Below are positions 30,552 to 34,685 of a stretch of DNA of 34,685 nucleotides, one piece after another; positions within the stretch are counted from its first letter, which is position 1; each line of letters starts with the position of its first letter. Under the pieces are notes generated by a model. That model did no database searches. It worked only from the letters and a program-made list of their open reading frames with translations, and had not been told where the DNA came from. Position numbers and translations under genes: made by a program. The DNA lies in the NCBI GenBank assembly GCA_964446585.1, contig CAYUPI010000060.1, forward strand, positions 1 to 34,685. Reading direction: 5' to 3'. The stretch comes from CAYUPI01 sp964446585 (GTDB lineage: Bacteria; Verrucomicrobiota; Verrucomicrobiia; Limisphaerales; UBA8199).

Positions 30552-32630
30552 TTATCTTGAATCCTGCTCTCGAACCGGCGTGTATGCGCGATATAATTCA
30601 AGAAGTTGCTGATTTTTCTTTGCCAACTCGGTTCGACCAACTGCAAGGGCTAGAGTCGCTGCCCGCTCCCCAGTTCTGATGGCTTCCTCGAACGAACCTG
30701 CCTCGGCATAGGCCGCCGCGAGAGTGCCTATAAACTGTGGGTCCTCGAACCGGGTGAGCTTGCAGGCGCGCTCGGCGCAGTCCACAGCTTCGGCGCCGTT
30801 GCGCAGACTACCATCGCTCGACGTGGCCAGGACCCATGCCAGATCATTCAGAGCCCAAAAATGGTTCGGAGCAAGCGCAAGAGTCGCTCGGTATTCCGCA
30901 ATGGCTTCCTTTCGTTCGCCCTGCTTCAAAAGCGCATTGGCTAGCAGAAAATGGGGCTCGACCAAGCGCGCATCGAGCTCGAGCGCATTGCGACAAAAGG
31001 GAATGACCTCTTTGCTCCTGCCCTGGCAGGCCAAGGCAAGGGCCATGGCGCCGCGAGAGTCAGCTAGCTGCGGATAGATCTTTATCGCTTCGGCAAGCTG
31101 CTGCTCAGCTTCCGCGTACCGTTGCTGGGTGATGAGCCAGGTGCCCAGGTTCTGGTGGATGATGGAGTTGTCCGCAGTCACTTCCAAAGTGTGGCGGTAA
31201 AGCGTCTCGCTGTCCTTCCAGAATCCCACCTGAGTCCGGCTGATCGCGATGCAAGCCAGCCCGAGTGTAGCCGCAGCGCCTGTGAGGAGCGTTCGTCTGA
31301 ACCGCCAGTTCACCAAAGCCTCGTTCGTCCACCAGATGATGCCGATGAACAGCCCGATGAGGGGCAGGTAAGTATAACGATCAGCCCTGGCTTGCAAGCC
31401 GACCTGCACCAGTCCAATGACCGGAATGAGCATCCCGAGAAACCAGAACCAGCCGACACCCAGATATGGCCGCCCCCGAAGGCTGGTCAGTGTCAGAGCA
31501 GACAGTCCGATCACGATGATGGCTGCGCAGACCACTTGCCAGGCTGAAATCTCGTTCCCGAGCGGATAATAGACCCCCAGTGAGACGGGCCAGAACATTT
31601 CCCGGATGTAGGCAACAGGCGAAACCAGGGCATTTTCGAAGCGCATCCCGAGGGGTACCACGTCCAAAGTCGCCACTGCGCTGCCACGGTGCTGAGCCAG
31701 AACAGTAATTATGCAAGACGCCGCGGAAAGCGCGATGAAGGGAAGTTTTTCGAGCAGGAGGGGCCAGATCGGAGTGCGCCCGTCCTCGGGCGCAGCAAGC
31801 GCCAATGAGCTTAATGCTCCGGTGCTAATCGGAGCGCCCGACTTTTCTGACGTCGCTGCACCCGAGGGCGGGCGCACTCCTTCAAACCGTCGCAGCGGCC
31901 AGTAATCGAGCAGGAGCAGCACGAACGGCAACGTCACCAGCATCGGTTTGCTCATGAGCCCAAGAGCGAAGCAGAAAATCGCCAGCAGATAGAAGACGGA
32001 TGCTCGATGCCGGATGCTGGATGTTGACTGTTGCCACTCTGCTTTCTGCTTTCTACTTTCTACGTATCTCACGTAAGCAAGGAGCGTGAGCATGAAGAAA
32101 AATCCGCTGAGCACATCTTTCCGCTCGGCCACCCAGGCGACCGATTCGACATGGAGCGGATGCAACGCGAACAGCGCAGCAACCGCGGCGCTTCGCCTAG
32201 GCGCAGCCGTCATCTGCCGCAGCAACAAAAACAGCAACAGAGTGTTGGCGATGTGCCAGAGCAGGCTCGTGAAGTGATGGTTCCCCGCATTTAGACCGAA
32301 CAGTTGCACGTCTAAGAGGTGCGACACCCATGTCAGCGGGTGCCAATTGCCGGCGTAACCAGCCTCGAACGCGGCTTTGACATTGTCCCAGGTGAAACCG
32401 CTCAACACATGGGGATTGCCGAGTACGTAAACCGGGTCATCCAGGTTAATGAACTCGTGATGCAGCACCGGCCAATAGACGGCCAGAGTCAAGAACGTCA
32501 GGGTCAGGCAGATCAACAGAGTTGACCACCCAGAGGACACGCGGCTTATGGCTGGTGTTTCCACTCTGGAATGATTTGGGCGGCTTGGCGGCGGCGGGCT
32601 GGGTCCAGCGCGGGGGCGCGGTCGTTTCAT
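30552..32630 (-). CDS. TMTC-like membrane protein with C-terminal TPR repeats
   Basis: This 692-aa protein has about ten TM helices and a C-terminal TPR domain. The first loop carries INLDDPVYVLGNPHV (Asp64, Asp65), followed by NWHPLTWVSHLLD, NHHFTSLLWH and ALHPLHVESVAWVAERKD, all typical of the TMTC/PMT-related family of probable O-mannosyl-type transferases. The TPR repeats run from about residue 480 to 670 (GTWLITQQRYAEAEQQLAEAI onward). Residues about 250-287 are a probable repeat-encoded insert. The ATG overlaps the stop of the upstream lipoprotein gene by one base (TAATG at 32628-32632), so the two form a translationally coupled pair. Confidence 0.85.
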   Translation of the reverse strand: MKRPRPRAGPSPPPPSRPNHSRVETPAISRVSSGWSTLLICLTLTFLTLAVYWPVLHHEFINLDDPVYVLGNPHVLSGFTWDNVKAAFEAGYAGNWHPLTWVSHLLDVQLFGLNAGNHHFTSLLWHIANTLLLFLLLRQMTAAPRRSAAVAALFALHPLHVESVAWVAERKDVLSGFFFMLTLLAYVRYVESRKQKAEWQQSTSSIRHRASVFYLLAIFCFALGLMSKPMLVTLPFVLLLLDYWPLRRFEGVRPPSGAATSEKSGAPISTGALSSLALAAPEDGRTPIWPLLLEKLPFIALSAASCIITVLAQHRGSAVATLDVVPLGMRFENALVSPVAYIREMFWPVSLGVYYPLGNEISAWQVVCAAIIVIGLSALTLTSLRGRPYLGVGWFWFLGMLIPVIGLVQVGLQARADRYTYLPLIGLFIGIIWWTNEALVNWRFRRTLLTGAAATLGLACIAISRTQVGFWKDSETLYRHTLEVTADNSIIHQNLGTWLITQQRYAEAEQQLAEAIKIYPQLADSRGAMALALACQGRSKEVIPFCRNALELDARLVEPHFLLANALLKQGERKEAIAEYRATLALAPNHFWALNDLAWVLATSSDGSLRNGAEAVDCAERACKLTRFEDPQFIGTLAAAYAEAGSFEEAIRTGERAATLALAVGRTELAKKNQQLLELYRAYTPVREQDSR
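31771..31880. repeat. palindromic repeat inserted in the TMTC-like gene
   Basis: The arms at 31771-31796 (GGAGTGCGCCCGTCCTCGGG...) and 31855-31880 (...CCCGAGGGCGGGCGCACTCC) are inverted at 24 of 26 positions. The middle holds a nested GCTCCG/CGGAGC hairpin (31816-31835). It is in frame and encodes a Pro/Ser/Ala-rich segment. Confidence 0.7.
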
Positions 32631-34537
32631 TACTCCGCGGGTGGTACGGGTATAAAGGAGTGGATTCCGCGCGGAAAATCGGGTGATTCCAGCCAGTCCG
32701 CCAACAAATGCAACTCAAAGGCCGAAAAACCGACGCTGGAGCGGCGAACGAACGATAGCTGATTCGGCGCGGTGAGCGAAACCGTAGTGCCGCCATTTCC
32801 CAGTTTCGGGACGGCGGCTTTGAGCCAGCTCAGGGAGGCCGACTCGCTGACCATCTGCTGCCGGTACATAGCGAAGCGAAAAAACTGCCCGATGGCCAGC
32901 CACTGTTGAATTCGGGGCCCGGTGAGTTCCCAATCGTACCAAACCAGATCGGCCCGCTCTGTTATCTGCCAAATGAGCTCGATGGGTGGCGGTCGATTCG
33001 TTGCCGTGGGCGGCATGAAGCCAGCCAACAGGAAGTCCCCGCCGGTTTCATGCGTCGATCTCAGAAATGGCGAGATCACCGGCAGCCCTTTCCATTCCAG
33101 GCCTTGACTGGTCTGCGATCGTTCGAATGTTGCAACGTCGTTGGTGGCGAAGAAAGTAGCGCCTTGCTGCAAAATCTGATCGGTCAAACGGGCAACCTGG
33201 TTGCTGGCCTCGGGCTGAGGCGCGGCAAAAAACGTCTGCATCGGATACTCCATCGCCCAGAGAAAAAGCTGATTGGGAGGAGGGCCGACTTGTAAGTCGT
33301 TCCATTCCTTTAGCGAAGCCAGCCAGGGGGCGATACCGCGAATGGCGGTGAAGCTGGCCAAGGGCTGTGAAATAAGATTCGTGGGGATGTTCCACGGCTC
33401 CTCTCGATAGAGCAGCGGTTTGGGAAAGTCCAATGTCCCGCGGGTGCGGACATTTTGGCCATCGCCGACGACGGTGAGCGCAATGCGCGGAAGGTTTTGA
33501 AGCAGGCTCGCCTCGCGCCAAACAATTGGAGCTAGGTCGGCAAGATCCAGTTCAGCGTCGAGCCAGAAATTCGTTGTCGTCGCGTTGAGAGAAGCGCCGC
33601 GGCCCAAAGAGTCGAGCCGGCTGCGGAATTCCGCGAGGAACGGGTGCGTGGAGAGCGCGGAGTTCGGATTTCGGAGTACGGAGTGTGGACCTGAGGCCAG
33701 GCCGAGGAGCGTCCATTCGCCCGAGCGAGACAGCTCTATGAGGGCGGAGGACTGAGGGCTGCGGGCGGAACTGGGCGGCAGGATGCCTTGGAACAGCGTG
33801 TGCAGATCATTAATTTGCATTTGCCAGCCGTGGCCGTTGGCGGCCGCAACTGGGCGGCTGCCGCCCAGAAGCTGCAGCGCTGCGGCGAGATTCGTTTCCC
33901 AAAGCGCCGCGCCGACGTCGCCGACACGGACCGCGAGCGCCAGTGCCCAGGGCTGATTGGTCGGCTGGTGCAGCTCAAAATAGCATTCCTGTTGCAGCGT
34001 GTCTTCCAGCAAAGGCCGCAGCAGCGCGCTGGCGCCCGTCAGAAACGAGTGATAATTGGTGATGACAGCGGGAGTGTTCGTCGTGGTAGTGGACGCTGGA
34101 GGATTCGTAATCGGGAGTTGACCCGCCAACGCCAGGGCGAGCTTGTCCAGTGTCTGATTTTCGAGCCGCGCGCTTTCAGGGAGGTTCCAAATCTGCATGA
34201 GGCCCGCGGCATTCGTCTCGGCCGAAATCTGCTTTTTTCCGAGCCAATGGATCCGGGTGATGTGTGAAGATTGCGGATCTGCCGCTGAGGAGCTCGGCGG
34301 CGGCTGCCCGCCGACCTGGTCGTTGGATTTGGACTTCCCGCAACCGCCGACCAGCATTACGAGGAGGCAAAGCGCGAAACCCTGACCGACCCGGCGCGTA
34401 TACCCGCTAAGCGGACGTATCAAGTGCCCTCTTACACTAGCCGAGCAAGTGCTGTTCTTCCACATCTCGGCCAGGCTTGTACGAAAAAAACACGCTTTCC
34501 GCAATTGGAATTGCCGGAAATGAGCAAAGACGCACAC
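32630..34537 (-). CDS. large lipoprotein of unknown function
   Basis: The frame gives 635 aa, but the lipobox LVGGC (Cys66) after GFALCLLVMLV shows it is a lipoprotein. A start at ATG 34465 or a nearer codon is more likely, because the first 24 residues are atypical. The mature part begins GKSKSNDQ and a Ser/Pro-rich linker. It then has a beta-rich body with no recognised catalytic motif: WLGKKQISAETNAAGLM, a central NFWLDAELDLADLAP, and LIWQITERADLVWYDWE near the end. A short low-complexity stretch (SPQSSALIELS) may be repeat-derived. Its stop overlaps the start of the TMTC-like gene, suggesting joint work at the envelope. Confidence 0.75.
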   Translation of the reverse strand: MCVFAHFRQFQLRKACFFRTSLAEMWKNSTCSASVRGHLIRPLSGYTRRVGQGFALCLLVMLVGGCGKSKSNDQVGGQPPPSSSAADPQSSHITRIHWLGKKQISAETNAAGLMQIWNLPESARLENQTLDKLALALAGQLPITNPPASTTTTNTPAVITNYHSFLTGASALLRPLLEDTLQQECYFELHQPTNQPWALALAVRVGDVGAALWETNLAAALQLLGGSRPVAAANGHGWQMQINDLHTLFQGILPPSSARSPQSSALIELSRSGEWTLLGLASGPHSVLRNPNSALSTHPFLAEFRSRLDSLGRGASLNATTTNFWLDAELDLADLAPIVWREASLLQNLPRIALTVVGDGQNVRTRGTLDFPKPLLYREEPWNIPTNLISQPLASFTAIRGIAPWLASLKEWNDLQVGPPPNQLFLWAMEYPMQTFFAAPQPEASNQVARLTDQILQQGATFFATNDVATFERSQTSQGLEWKGLPVISPFLRSTHETGGDFLLAGFMPPTATNRPPPIELIWQITERADLVWYDWELTGPRIQQWLAIGQFFRFAMYRQQMVSESASLSWLKAAVPKLGNGGTTVSLTAPNQLSFVRRSSVGFSAFELHLLADWLESPDFPRGIHSFIPVPPAE

Positions 34538-34568
34538 GACAGAACTGTCGGCGAGAACCGCCTGCTCT

Positions 34569-34594
34569 CATTAACACCCCGCTTCAGCGGGGTG
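34569..34594. repeat. REP-like hairpin related to the 16634-16781 doublet
   Basis: CATTAACACCCCGCTTCAGC then GGGGTG forms a perfect 8-bp hairpin (CACCCCGC/GCGGGGTG) preceded by the same CATTAACAC as the doublet at 16634. It lies upstream of the lipoprotein gene and is followed by AAAAAAA. AAACCGTTTTAACCCGG nearby also echoes the doublet's inner CCGTTTCAACGG. Confidence 0.65.
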
Positions 34595-34685
34595 AAAAAA
34601 AGCAGGCGGCGAAGATCTTGAAACCGTTTTAACCCGGATTTTGCATTAGCTGTACGCATTTTGGAGCTGACATGGTGACTTTAGC

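Overview
The window (about 34.7 kb, moderately high GC) looks like a chromosomal segment of a Verrucomicrobia-type bacterium, probably near Pedosphaera/Limisphaera. This is inference from gene content: PEP-CTERM proteins, Tat-tagged DegT aminotransferase and amidohydrolase, a PqaA-like hydrolase, DUF4139, a TMTC-like TPR membrane protein, GxxExxY and HNH genes, and many dispersed intergenic repeats. No phage, plasmid, rRNA or CRISPR region was seen.

Layout. 1-3.8 kb: housekeeping genes, trigger factor (+), argininosuccinate synthase (-) and a CDF metal transporter (-). 3.8-8.4 kb: an exported DUF4139 protein and an exported alpha/beta hydrolase (+), then a PqaA-like exported hydrolase (-). 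8.5-12.5 kb: a Tat-exported PLP aminotransferase (-), a MazE/AbrB-PIN toxin-antitoxin pair (+) with a palindrome over its promoter, and two overlapping amidohydrolase genes (-), of which the second has a Tat signal and lacks metal ligands. 12.8-17 kb: a small secreted protein, an exported carbon-nitrogen hydrolase and an exported beta-propeller (-), the last preceded by two different palindromic repeats. 17.1-18 kb: larE (+).

18-22 kb: two paralogous exported proline-rich GspC/PilP-like proteins (+) flank a small accessory island. It holds an HNH endonuclease, a GxxExxY gene, a RelE-like toxin, fragments of a second relE and of a four-helix-bundle gene, a tRNA-Glu(CTC), and copies of at least three repeat families. 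22-29.5 kb: a GT39-like glycosyltransferase (-), a secreted/PEP-CTERM gene pair with a terminator (-), a fused MFS/spermidine-synthase-like protein (+) and a second PEP-CTERM paralogue with a decayed sorting signal (+). 29.7-30.4 kb: a truncated IS3 transposase abutting a truncated TPR gene. 30.5-34.5 kb: a two-gene unit (-) of a lipoprotein and a TMTC-like TPR membrane protein.

Functional themes are envelope and secretion (Sec, Tat, lipoprotein and PEP-CTERM exports, membrane glycosyltransferases) and heavy colonisation by palindromic repeats, some of which have entered coding sequence in frame. I see no complete novel defence or biosynthetic system. The best leads are the amidohydrolase pair with one ligand-less partner, the toxin-antitoxin promoter predicted to be leaderless, and the repeat-rich island between the GspC-like paralogues.
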